NCBI GenBank assembly: GCA_021789155.1
Contig: JAJYJW010000004.1
Span: forward strand, 1-47,296
Length of the DNA: 47,296 bases
Direction: 5' to 3'
DNA from: Microcaldota archaeon
GTDB lineage: Archaea > Micrarchaeota > Micrarchaeia > Micrarchaeales > CABMGC01
The notes under the pieces are model-generated. The model was not told the DNA's origin, did no database searches, and saw only the letters and a list, made by a program, of their open reading frames with translations. Below are positions 33,577 to 41,427 of the stretch, in pieces. Both the position numbers and the translations under genes were made by a program. Each line of letters starts with the position of its first letter. The first letter of the stretch is position 1.

Positions 33577-35304
33577 CTATTTTATCGCACTGAGGAATTT
33601 CTTCATGGAAAACGTATTGATAATTGAAGATTTTTCCAGCCAACCCCTTCTGGCAGTACCTATCCCGTACTTCATGAAATCCATGTGAAACTGCCTGTGC
33701 GAATCCGTATTTATGGCAAACTTAACCTTGTATTTGCGTGCCTTGAATATGTTCTCATCGTTGAGGTCAAGTCTCGATGGGAACGCGTTGATTTCGAGCG
33801 CAACGTTATTTGCTTCTGCTGCCTCGAACACCTTATCTAAATCTATCGCTATGGGCTCTCTTTCGTTTATCAGCCTTGCAGTTGGATGCGCCAATATGTT
33901 CACGTAACCGCTTTCTATAGCGGTTATGACCCTTTTTGTCATTTCCTCCTTGGGCATTTCCAGATTATTGTGTATTGAGCATAAGGTATAATCCATCATG
34001 TCCATTGTCTTATCTAAAAGGTCAAGTGAGCCGTCTTTCAGTATGTCTATTTCTCCGCTTTTCAGCACCTTTATCTTTCCTTCGAGCTCGTCGTTTACTT
34101 TGTCAATCTCGGAGAAGTACTGCGCGAACTGCTCATCGTTCATGCCCCTTGCCTGCCTTTCGCTCTTCGAATGATCAGTCATTCCCATATACTCGTAACC
34201 GAGCTTAGCTGCGTGGGTCGCCATTTCTATAATCTTATCAGCACCATCTGTGTATTTGCTGTGCAGGTGCAGGTCTGCGGTTATGTCCTTTCTTTCCACC
34301 AGCTTGGGAAGTTTTCCCTGCTGCGCTAGCTCCACTTCGCCGTGAGCTTCCCTCATTTCGGGTTCTACGTACTGTAGCCCTAGAGCATTGTATATTTCTT
34401 CCTCTGTTTCGCTTGCAAGGTTCTTGCCTTCTTTTCCTGAAAGCTGGTACTCGTTGAGGCTATATCCCTTTTTAACGGCTATTTTCCTTACTTCAACTCC
34501 GTGGTTCTTGCTTCCTGTGAAATACTGCAATGCTGCCCCGAAGCTGCTTTTCTTTATTACCCTGAAATCGCAGCTCAATCCAGCAGTTAGCCTAACTGAT
34601 ACTTTCGTAGGCCCACTCACTATCACGCTTTCCACTTCTTCCATTTTGGTAAGAAATCTTGTAAGATCTGGATTCTCTTCTGCCACAATAAGAATATCTA
34701 GATCTCCTACTGTCTCACGCCATCTTCTTGACGAACCTGCCAAAGCGACGTTCTCCGCAAGACCTGAGCCTCGTATTTTCTTGATTATCGATTCTGCTAT
34801 CGGGAGAGCATCGCCCAGTGGCATACGTTTCTCCGAATTCTCCATGAATTGCATGCCTTTTGCGAGTTCAGCCTCGCTCTTCTCTCCAAAACCCTTCAAT
34901 TCTCGTATCTTATGCGAATCCAACGCCGCTTTAAGCGAATTGACGTCTTTTATTCCCAATTCTTTGTATAATGTAAACGCGCGCTTTGCGCCGAAGTTTG
35001 GTATTTTCATGAGGTTTTCGAAGTCTATGGGATATTTTTCCTTGAGGTCTTCGAATTTCTCCATCTTTCCAGTAGTCAATAATTCCTGTATAGACTTCGC
35101 TATGCCCTGCCCTACACCTTGCAATTCCAAAAGTGCGGATATTCCCCCTTTCTTGAATATTTCTTCTACTTCTTCCTGCATCGTTCCTATGGTCAGTGCT
35201 GCCTTCCTGTAGGCGCGTATCTCAAAAAAGCGGTCCTTGCGCTCATCAAGCTCGAGCATGTACGCTATCTGTTCAAGCATGCTCGCTATTTGCTTGTTGT
35301 GCAT
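33577..35304 (-). CDS. polX: DNA polymerase X with PHP domain
   Basis: This 575-aa protein has the bacterial/archaeal PolX layout. An 8-kDa-type HhH region (LQGVGQGIAKSI and IPNFGAKRAFTLY) precedes the nucleotidyltransferase core GSSRRWRETVGDLDIL (D201, D203) with a later Asp in CDFRVI. From about residue 340 comes a PHP domain with DLHLHSKYTDG, GMTDHSKS, GEIDIL, LAHPT and NTDSH. The polymerase fills short gaps in base-excision repair. The PHP part supplies 3' exonuclease or AP-processing activity. The length is standard. Confidence 0.95.
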   Translation of the reverse strand: MHNKQIASMLEQIAYMLELDERKDRFFEIRAYRKAALTIGTMQEEVEEIFKKGGISALLELQGVGQGIAKSIQELLTTGKMEKFEDLKEKYPIDFENLMKIPNFGAKRAFTLYKELGIKDVNSLKAALDSHKIRELKGFGEKSEAELAKGMQFMENSEKRMPLGDALPIAESIIKKIRGSGLAENVALAGSSRRWRETVGDLDILIVAEENPDLTRFLTKMEEVESVIVSGPTKVSVRLTAGLSCDFRVIKKSSFGAALQYFTGSKNHGVEVRKIAVKKGYSLNEYQLSGKEGKNLASETEEEIYNALGLQYVEPEMREAHGEVELAQQGKLPKLVERKDITADLHLHSKYTDGADKIIEMATHAAKLGYEYMGMTDHSKSERQARGMNDEQFAQYFSEIDKVNDELEGKIKVLKSGEIDILKDGSLDLLDKTMDMMDYTLCSIHNNLEMPKEEMTKRVITAIESGYVNILAHPTARLINEREPIAIDLDKVFEAAEANNVALEINAFPSRLDLNDENIFKARKYKVKFAINTDSHRQFHMDFMKYGIGTARRGWLEKSSIINTFSMKKFLSAIK

Positions 35305-35399
35305 ATGCTATAATGCAATAGAAAAGTAGAAATACTAAACCAGTAGATAAATTTATTTAAAAGTAAGCGCGAAAAATGTTAGTAATGTTTTTCGGTGTC

Positions 35400-36131
35400 T
35401 CAATCTTTGTTGTATTTAGCAAACAAACGTTCTACTTCCTCATTTTTGCCTTCCTTTGACTTTTTATTACCATACGTTTTTTCCACGTATTTTGCAAAGT
35501 CCTGCTTGCTCATAAACTCAAACGGTAGTTCCACATCGGTATTTGATTTATATGCTGCATTTACTACCATTTTTGGGAATCTTTCATCACATTTAGCATA
35601 GTAGGCTTTTGCTTTTTGGAAAAATCTTACTTCTTCGCGTTTGTTTAAATCATCTGCTAGCGAATGAGCCACATTAAGGTGCTCTTTGGCGTAAGGATTT
35701 GTCTCGTTATATATTTTTACCTCGTGGTTCAAAATGCAGATTTCGTTTGCAACTGCATTGAAGAGAGCATCATCTAATTTCTCTTTGCTTCTTTCTAACT
35801 CCTTCTTTCCGTTATCAATCTTCTTTAGTAATTCTTTTTCCTCTTTTTCTAATTCCTTCCTATGGTGTCGCTGTCTTAACCTAGCCATATACGACGGTTT
35901 TAATGCAAGTTCTGCAGATATTTTTCTTAGCTCTTCCGAATTCGCTTGCAAGCTTTTCTTTTCATCCTTAATGTCGATTGCCTTATGGTAAAGATTCTCT
36001 AGGGTTTTTCCTTTAATCGCAATCCACTTTTCTGCAAGGTACTTCTTGAATTCTTTGAAATTTATATAGTCTTCCTCTACTAATTTCGAGTTCTTAGATT
36101 CTGCTGTTTTTTCTAAAGTTTTCTCTACCAT
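35400..36131 (-). CDS. Coiled-coil protein 3 of a three-gene cluster
   Basis: This 243-aa protein is not recognised. It has no signal or membrane helix. Heptad-like charged helices occupy about residues 50-125, interrupted by a basic patch MARLRQRHHRKELEKEEKEL. The C-terminal half carries PYAKEHLNVAHSLADDLN and MSKQDFAKYVEKTYGNKK. Base composition is AT-rich relative to the flanking polX gene. Two further coiled-coil genes lie directly upstream in the same direction. Confidence 0.72.
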   Translation of the reverse strand: MVEKTLEKTAESKNSKLVEEDYINFKEFKKYLAEKWIAIKGKTLENLYHKAIDIKDEKKSLQANSEELRKISAELALKPSYMARLRQRHHRKELEKEEKELLKKIDNGKKELERSKEKLDDALFNAVANEICILNHEVKIYNETNPYAKEHLNVAHSLADDLNKREEVRFFQKAKAYYAKCDERFPKMVVNAAYKSNTDVELPFEFMSKQDFAKYVEKTYGNKKSKEGKNEEVERLFAKYNKD

Positions 36132-36256
36132 AGAATACCAATTTATTAATCCATTATAGATTTAAAAAGTAGTTACTGGATGAATGACTATTTGCTACAT
36201 GGACTATCTAGCCCAATCTCCAGCTATAGAAAGTTGAAATAAAGACGCCGCATTTT

Positions 36257-37747
36257 TTAACTACTTTGCCTAATTTTGTCAACTTTCTGCATTATTGCCT
36301 TTTTTGTTGATTCTGGAACTCCTGCTTTGTCTAGAGTCTCATTGTATATCCTATCTGTTATGGCAACTCCAAAACTACCGTATTCCTTTGCCTTTCTGTG
36401 ATATTCTACCAAATGCAGGATGTAATTTTCTACGCTGTCGTTTTTAGCATGAGTGGCATTTGTAAGACCACTAAGCACAACGCTAAATGATTCCTTTGCT
36501 CCTGCCAATTCAGCTTGCAGGGTTTTTACTTTTCCTTCTGCTGCGTGCATATCTACTTGCATTCTCTTTTTGCTTCTGAATAGTTTTGCAAGTCCTTTCT
36601 TTGCGACTTTTGGCACATTTTCGCTCATGTGTTTTAGTTCTTGCTCTGCCTTGGTTAATGCATAACTTATGTCAACATATTGCTTTCTTGCAAAATCAAG
36701 CTTATTATCTTGTTTGCGTAAACTTGCTTTGCTCGCGTTTAACGCAAAGAAATCTTTAACGGCTTGCTTCTTAATTTCATTTACTTGCTCTCTGGTAATG
36801 GCAACTTTTGGTAAGTTCTCTTTTTCTGTTGTTTTAACATCTTTAGACTCTGCGATTTTTACTCCTATTTTGTTGCTAGTACCCTCCTGAGACAAAGATG
36901 CAGGCTTCTGTTCTTTTTCCTTTGTTTTATTTACCAATTCAACTCCAGGATAGCCGAACCTGTAGTTCTTTGATAATTTACCAAGCGAGTTTTCGAACGT
37001 TTGAGAATGTATGTCTACTCCTAATTCCCTGCACATGCGCGAGAGCTCTTCGAGCAATTTCGCTTTGTGATTTTCAAATCTGCTTCTTTCGAGTACCAAG
37101 AATTTGTACTGATCAAGCAATTGCTTTAGTACGTTACTATTATCTGCGGCTTTTGAAAAAAGCTCACGAATTACTCTGCTATTTTCAATCTCAAATTCTT
37201 TTTGCAAGTCCTTCAATTCCTTTTCCAGTTTCGTCTGCTTATCGGATATGCTATTCAGAATGTCTTTCTCCGCAGAGAATATCATTTCATTTGTACCTTC
37301 TACCTGTTTATACCTCCCCGAAAGATTAGATGGATTAACAAGCGAAGAATAAAGTTCCTTGAAGCTCTCTATGGACTCATTAGCGATATCTATCTTCACC
37401 TTTATTCCCTCACGCTTGGCCGAAAGCTCGGCTTCGGTGTTTGCGAATGCATCTGAAAACTTCGGATTTATAGTTGCAATTGCAGAATTGATTTCGTTAA
37501 GCGCGTAAATTATCTGTTCAAGTTGCAATGCCACATCCACGGATTCATAGTCCGTTGAGTTAATGAAGTTTTTAACTGCAGCTTCGGCTTCCATCGCAGT
37601 TTCGATTACTTTTTCGAAATTCATTTCGTCTAAAATCCTTATTTGAGATTCGTTTAATGCTGCAAGAACCGCAGTCATTCTTAGGATACGCTCTGCTTCA
37701 TCTTCTGGATGACCTGAATTGAGTTGATTAAGATTGCTATCTGACAT
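36257..37747 (-). CDS. Coiled-coil protein 2 of a three-gene cluster
   Basis: This 496-aa, mostly helical protein is not recognised. It has long heptad stretches (about residues 90-240 and 325-440), a basic break KKGLAKLFRSKKRMQ near 385, and no membrane helix. The DNA is visibly AT-rich: a sampled 60-base stretch at 36781 has 20 G/C. A TATA-like TTTTATTTAAAAAG stands about 40 bases upstream, so the gene may have its own promoter. A scaffold or filament role is only a guess. Confidence 0.72.
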   Translation of the reverse strand: MSDSNLNQLNSGHPEDEAERILRMTAVLAALNESQIRILDEMNFEKVIETAMEAEAAVKNFINSTDYESVDVALQLEQIIYALNEINSAIATINPKFSDAFANTEAELSAKREGIKVKIDIANESIESFKELYSSLVNPSNLSGRYKQVEGTNEMIFSAEKDILNSISDKQTKLEKELKDLQKEFEIENSRVIRELFSKAADNSNVLKQLLDQYKFLVLERSRFENHKAKLLEELSRMCRELGVDIHSQTFENSLGKLSKNYRFGYPGVELVNKTKEKEQKPASLSQEGTSNKIGVKIAESKDVKTTEKENLPKVAITREQVNEIKKQAVKDFFALNASKASLRKQDNKLDFARKQYVDISYALTKAEQELKHMSENVPKVAKKGLAKLFRSKKRMQVDMHAAEGKVKTLQAELAGAKESFSVVLSGLTNATHAKNDSVENYILHLVEYHRKAKEYGSFGVAITDRIYNETLDKAGVPESTKKAIMQKVDKIRQSS

Positions 37748-37819
37748 TCACACCACGTAAGTTGCACTTTTTAAATAAAATATTGCAAAAAAAGGAAAGC
37801 ATTACAGAAAGATCAGAAA

Positions 37820-38515
37820 TTAAACCTCGTCTGATCTTTTTGCATACATTATGGATAATATCTCTTCTATGCTAAGACGTAGACTATCAAGTGTGCGCTT
37901 GTTGCTATTTAAGTATGCGCGCTTATTTGCTATGCTTTCCTGCCTCTCGACATTTACAAGATTCTCATATGCCTGCTTTTCTTTAAGTGCCTTTTCCTGT
38001 TCCTCCGTATAATGTGCGAGTTTCAATACCCTCGCTCTTTCGGCTGAAGGATGAAATAGTTTTACAAAAACTTTCTTCATCATTTTCGGCTCTTCAAACT
38101 CATTCATTCTCCTATTTATTGCAGAAAGCCTGTTTTGCAACTCTGAAATTCTCAAGTAGGTATAATGAACTGCCTCTGGATTATTTAGTACCAAATTGCG
38201 TTCTGCGTATTCCTTATCCAATTTTCCTATCTTATCTTCGAGCTGTCCTAAAACGGTCTTTATTTCAACGTATAAGTTAGTTGCATTTTTGCCGTAGTCA
38301 TTTGCTCCAGATTTAGAGTATTTTACTGCGTCAATTAGTTCTCTCTCTTCATTTACGAAAGATTTCATCAATTTGCCAAGGTTTTCGTCTTTTTCCACAA
38401 ACGAATTCATTAACTTTTCTAAATCTTGGGTGTTTTTCACCGTATTGCTTTTCTTTGAAACTGAATTTTTAACCTTTTCAAATATGGCTTCTTTTGTCAT
38501 TAGTTTTGTTTCCAT
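37820..38515 (-). CDS. Coiled-coil protein 1 of a three-gene cluster
   Basis: This roughly 231-aa protein is not recognised. The ATG at 38515 has GAGTGAAAT before it and a TATA-like TTTATATATTAAG about 45 bases upstream; the longer frame upstream is rejected. Helical throughout, it has a Lys/Ser/Asn-rich N-terminus, a heptad region at about 85-150, a basic break MMKKVFVKLFHPSAERAR and another coil. The break resembles GLAKLFRSKKRM in the next gene, suggesting distant paralogy. The composition is AT-rich. Confidence 0.72.
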   Translation of the reverse strand: METKLMTKEAIFEKVKNSVSKKSNTVKNTQDLEKLMNSFVEKDENLGKLMKSFVNEERELIDAVKYSKSGANDYGKNATNLYVEIKTVLGQLEDKIGKLDKEYAERNLVLNNPEAVHYTYLRISELQNRLSAINRRMNEFEEPKMMKKVFVKLFHPSAERARVLKLAHYTEEQEKALKEKQAYENLVNVERQESIANKRAYLNSNKRTLDSLRLSIEEILSIMYAKRSDEV

Positions 38516-38706
38516 GCATTTCACTCTTTTACGGTATTTTCCTGTTTTCTTAATATATAAATATTCACGCGATTTTGTACTGTTTTCGAACACAAAAGGC
38601 ATATTCTGCAGCAAAGAATGCGTGAAAATTCGCTATTCGTTTTTTATGGTAAAACGCGGAATTTTGCGTGTTTAATTACATGGCATTACAAAGCAATTTG
38701 CAAACT

Positions 38707-38716
38707 CTTTTTATAC
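38707..38716 (+). promoter_or_regulatory. TATA box for C/D box sRNA and histone gene
   Basis: CTTTTTATAC is centred about 26 bases before the C box at 38738. With usual archaeal spacing, transcription starts at the C box. Confidence 0.6.
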
Positions 38717-38734
38717 TTCTCTAAGCAAATAGTG

Positions 38735-38788
38735 TCAGTGATGACTAAATACCTCTGATTTGTGATGAGGATCTTGAGTGCTGATTTA
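38735..38788 (+). ncRNA. C/D box sRNA (predicted guide for tRNA-Leu(CAA) C34)
   Basis: The boxes are perfect: C GTGATGA (38738-38744), a 10-base guide CTAAATACCT, D' CTGA (38755-38758), a 3-base spacer, C' GTGATGA (38762-38768), a 12-base guide GGATCTTGAGTG and D CTGA (38781-38784). The second guide pairs over 11 bases with ACTCAAGATCC, the common anticodon loop and 3' stem of archaeal tRNA-Leu(CAA). The fifth base before D then faces C34. The histone ATG is only 5 bases after the D box. Confidence 0.88.
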
Positions 38789-38789
38789 T

Positions 38790-38996
38790 ATGGCAAGCAT
38801 ACCAAAAAACGCTATAAAAGAGCTTTTTTCGAAGAGCACCGGGCTAGCCATAACGGATGACGGTGCAGAGCTACTCGCAAACATGCTTGAAGAGGAAGCG
38901 AGGAAGATATCAAAGAGCGCTGTAGACAACGCGAAAAACGACGGAAGGAGGAAGATAACTAAGGATGACATAATACGCTGCTCATCGAAGGGATGA
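38790..38996 (+). CDS. Archaeal histone
   Basis: This 68-aa histone-fold protein forms dimers that wrap DNA. The pattern is IPKNAIKELFSKSTGLAITD (helix 1), then the long helix with LANMLEEEARKISKSAVDNA, the basic KNDGRRKITKDDI loop and a last short helix. The ATG at 38790 gives the standard length; a GTG at 38778 lies inside the sRNA and is rejected. Its mRNA leader would consist almost wholly of the C/D box RNA. The zinc protein gene follows after 3 bases. Confidence 0.93.
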   Translation: MASIPKNAIKELFSKSTGLAITDDGAELLANMLEEEARKISKSAVDNAKNDGRRKITKDDIIRCSSKG

Positions 38997-38999
38997 GCA

Positions 39000-39554
39000 A
39001 TGGGGAAACTTGCGGCTATTCACAGTTCAGATGGAAGATATTCTGCTGTTTCTTATGATGATCCTAGGTTCAAGACCATTATAGCAGAACCTACGAAGAA
39101 AGGGGCGCTCGTGTCGATGTTCGATGACAAAGGGGCACCAGTTGATCAGGCTTATTTTGAAAACAGGAAAGCGCTAGACGTGCTTGAGGAATACGCGAAG
39201 AACATGGGTTATTCTTTGGAGTTAATCGAAGGAGCTGCATATCAGCATGTGGCAGTATCTGCCCGATGCAGTAAATGCAAAGGCATTGTTGAGAGAGAAC
39301 TCGACTGCAAAGACCCTGCTAAAATAGACAGCATACCAGTAATACCGATTTATACCTGCAGGGAATGCGGGGCAAAGCATTTTTGCATAACCAAAGAGTA
39401 CATAACCAGGCTATCCGCTAGAAATGAGCCTTTATTCAGTAGCGAGGAGCTGAAGGAGAGGAACGAATCGCTTGATAAATTCGTATCAGAAATAGAGGAA
39501 TACGTAATAAGAATCTTCGCTTCCAAAAAGATTAACAGACTTGTATTTGAATGA
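39000..39554 (+). CDS. Zinc-binding protein downstream of histone, unknown
   Basis: This 184-aa protein has two cysteine sets: CSKC with LDC (C90, C93, C103) and CREC with HFC (C120, C123, C129). This suggests one or two zinc sites between an alpha/beta N-terminal half and a helical C-terminus. Co-transcription with histone and a PRC-barrel gene is likely from the 3-base and 15-base gaps. I do not recognise the family. A role in chromatin or transcription is suggested by context only. Confidence 0.75.
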   Translation: MGKLAAIHSSDGRYSAVSYDDPRFKTIIAEPTKKGALVSMFDDKGAPVDQAYFENRKALDVLEEYAKNMGYSLELIEGAAYQHVAVSARCSKCKGIVERELDCKDPAKIDSIPVIPIYTCRECGAKHFCITKEYITRLSARNEPLFSSEELKERNESLDKFVSEIEEYVIRIFASKKINRLVFE

Positions 39555-39569
39555 TACGGGGCGTTTTGC

Positions 39570-39812
39570 ATGGTAATGGACATATCGAAATTAAGAGGAA
39601 AGAAAATAATAACCACAGGGGGGAGAATTCTCGGCGATGTCAAGGAAGTTGTAATAGACGTAGATGCGAATGAGATATCGCATTTGCTAACGATAAAACT
39701 CGAGGATTTGGCAAAAACAGACAAGGTTAGGGAAGCGATAGCAAAGAACAGCATCCTTTACCAGAAAAGATTCAAAGGAATGGGAGAAACAGTAGTTGTT
39801 TCTGACAGTTAA
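39570..39812 (+). CDS. PRC-barrel domain protein
   Basis: This 80-aa protein has the PRC-barrel pattern: LRGKKIITTGGRILGDVKEV, VIDVDANEISHLLTI, and a final strand GETVVVSD. Stand-alone archaeal PRC-barrels of this size are common, and some have been linked to cell division (CdpB) in haloarchaea. Its role here is not known. ATG codons occur at residues 1 and 3. Confidence 0.88.
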   Translation: MVMDISKLRGKKIITTGGRILGDVKEVVIDVDANEISHLLTIKLEDLAKTDKVREAIAKNSILYQKRFKGMGETVVVSDS

Positions 39813-39828
39813 TCAAAAAATAAAAAAC

Positions 39829-39864
39829 TAGCGAGAGATTAATCAGTTGAAATCTCTCTCGCTA
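39829..39864. terminator. Hairpin between convergent PRC-barrel and rpoP genes
   Basis: TAGCGAGAGA and TCTCTCGCTA form a perfect 10-bp stem with a 16-base loop. The stem lies in the last codons of rpoP and 17 bases after the PRC-barrel stop, preceded by A-rich sequence. It may act as a bidirectional terminator. Confidence 0.5.
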
Positions 39865-39973
39865 TCGTAGCTCTTTCTTTCGCTAATACTCTATAACCGC
39901 AGTACTGGCAACGTATGAAACTACCAGTGAGCTGCTTCAGTTTCTTTCCGCAATGAAGACAAACATATCCCAT
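39839..39973 (-). CDS. rpoP: RNA polymerase subunit P (Rpb12-like)
   Basis: This 44-aa zinc-ribbon protein reads MGYVCLHCGKKLKQLTGSFI then RCQYCGYRVLAKERATIARE. Cysteines C5, C8, C22 and C25 and the motif RCQYCGYRVLAKER define archaeal RpoP, a subunit stabilising the RpoD-RpoL-RpoN-RpoP assembly. The position behind L37Ae fits the known exosome/L37Ae/RpoP gene order. AT-rich sequence with TTTAAA elements upstream (39974-40010) could be a separate promoter. Confidence 0.95.
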   Translation of the reverse strand: MGYVCLHCGKKLKQLTGSFIRCQYCGYRVLAKERATIAREISTD

Positions 39974-40010
39974 TTAAAGCACTTTAAAGATTATTTAAAC
40001 ATTCTTATAT

Positions 40011-40376
40011 TTACTTTTTGGCTTTTGACCTTGTCTTGAGCCATTTCGTGAACTCATCGTGTATTGTGAGTTCGCTCGTGTTTATTACCCTGAAATTCAT
40101 CGTCGCTTTGTATTCCTCTTCGTCGAGAGAAAGCAAAGGAGTGTATTCAGGCAATTCCGTATACTGCACTTCCATCCAGTGAATTGTACCTTGAAGCATG
40201 TCCTCGATTACCTTCTCGGCCATCGGGGGAGAGACGAAGCTATAGAGTATGCCATTGCACCAGTAAATAGGCATGTTGCCGTTTGGGGTCACCTTGCCGC
40301 GCAGTATCTCCACTTGTTCAAGCCTTATGACGTCGTGAACTATGAGTTTAGTGCTTGGCCTGTACTCTATATCCAA
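40011..40376 (-). CDS. Conserved-looking protein between L37Ae and rpoP, unknown
   Basis: This 121-aa protein starts with TTG behind GGTG (GGTGGTTGA), 11 bases after L37Ae. It has mixed alpha/beta character (IVHDVIRLEQVEIL, MPIYWCNGILYSFV, ATMNFRVINTSEL) and a Lys-rich C-terminus, and no membrane helix. In other archaea RpoP and the KEOPS subunit Pcc1 often follow L37Ae. I cannot assign this protein to Pcc1 with any confidence. Context suggests an RNA or transcription role. Confidence 0.72.
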   Translation of the reverse strand: MDIEYRPSTKLIVHDVIRLEQVEILRGKVTPNGNMPIYWCNGILYSFVSPPMAEKVIEDMLQGTIHWMEVQYTELPEYTPLLSLDEEEYKATMNFRVINTSELTIHDEFTKWLKTRSKAKK

Positions 40377-40387
40377 TCAACCACCGC

Positions 40388-40627
40388 TTACGCTTTCTGC
40401 ATTGAGCTTATCATCCTGTTGAATGATTCTCCTATTGGGGTTTTCAACGAATATGCGCCGCCTGCGAAAGTTGCACCGCAGTGCCTGCACTTCCATATGC
40501 CCGTGCTAATCCTCTTCACAGAAGACTTGCCACACATGTCGCAAGTGTATCTTGCTCTCTTGTCCTTCATTACAGATTGGTACCTCTTCCTGAGGCTTAC
40601 TCCGTATCTTATGCTAGCATTTGCCAA
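40388..40627 (-). CDS. rpl37ae: Ribosomal protein L37Ae
   Basis: This 79-aa large-subunit protein has a zinc ribbon with C29, C32, C47, C50 (CDMCGK, CRHCGATFAGGAY) and the typical start SIRYGVSLRKRYQSV. It starts with TTG behind GGTGAT. It belongs to the proteasome/exosome gene cluster, 19 bases after rrp42. Confidence 0.96.
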   Translation of the reverse strand: MANASIRYGVSLRKRYQSVMKDKRARYTCDMCGKSSVKRISTGIWKCRHCGATFAGGAYSLKTPIGESFNRMISSMQKA

Positions 40628-40646
40628 ATAATCACCGCTGTAATTA

Positions 40647-41423
40647 TCAATTACCTATTTTGTCTCTTAGTTCTTTAGACTTTTCGAAAGAGACGCTTAT
40701 CAGCTCTTCCAGCTCATTTTGCGTGAATGAACCCGAAAGACCCTTCTGCATGCTCCTTATGCTGTTTTCATCGTTTGAAATCGTAACCCTTGCAGACATA
40801 ACGCTTTCCTCGTTTCCTGTAGGGTCCAGAACTACTTTCCCCGCAAGCTTAGCGAATGTACATGAGGTTACTATTCCATTCAACTTTAGCTGCGTTGTCT
40901 CGCTCCTGTTCAGTTTCTCGTCTTCGTATTTTGGGATCTTCGTGTTGTTCAACGCAGCTACGGCAGCTATGTAGCTCGCATCGAAAAGATTCCCATCATA
41001 ATTGAGCACGTAAACATCTATGAATATAGACCATACCTTGTCCTTTTCTATGAACAATGATTTGAGGTCGATCATGTTCTGGGCGCGAATGCCTCTGTCT
41101 ACGACTCTTGCTAACTCTATTGCATCCTCGCCTGGAGGGCCAGGTTCGTAGTTCTTGCTTGCCAATGGGAGCAATTCCGCAGACACCATGAGATTGCCTT
41201 CATCAGGCTTGTCTTTCATTGGAGAATCTATGTCGGCTTTTATCCCCACAAGAACGGTCGTATTACCGAGTTTGACTCTTGCAGAGCCTTCTGCATTAGG
41301 TATCACTCCTTTCTCTATAGTTATCTCCCTGAAATCGAGCAAGCTCCTCCCGTCTTCCCTTGTGCCGTTCTCCATCAGCTCTAGAACGTAACTTCCTTTT
41401 ACTGCGTCTATTGTGCTTGCCAT
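40647..41423 (-). CDS. rrp42: Exosome subunit Rrp42
   Basis: This roughly 258-aa RNase PH-like protein pairs with Rrp41 in the hexameric archaeal exosome ring and is itself catalytically inactive. Family features are REDGRSLLDFREITIEKGVI, GNTTVLVGIKADI, VDRGIRAQNMID, VYVLNYDGNLFDASYIAAVA and the final strand VTISND. The ATG at 41423 is four bases after the Rrp41 stop region; a longer frame upstream overlaps rrp41 and is rejected. Confidence 0.95.
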   Translation of the reverse strand: MASTIDAVKGSYVLELMENGTREDGRSLLDFREITIEKGVIPNAEGSARVKLGNTTVLVGIKADIDSPMKDKPDEGNLMVSAELLPLASKNYEPGPPGEDAIELARVVDRGIRAQNMIDLKSLFIEKDKVWSIFIDVYVLNYDGNLFDASYIAAVAALNNTKIPKYEDEKLNRSETTQLKLNGIVTSCTFAKLAGKVVLDPTGNEESVMSARVTISNDENSIRSMQKGLSGSFTQNELEELISVSFEKSKELRDKIGN

Positions 41424-41427
41424 CCAA

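Noticed and set aside
36132-36256. AT-rich gap with GTTGAAAT, which resembles the 3' end of some archaeal CRISPR repeats
   Set aside because: Only one copy; no repeated unit or spacer pattern anywhere near it.
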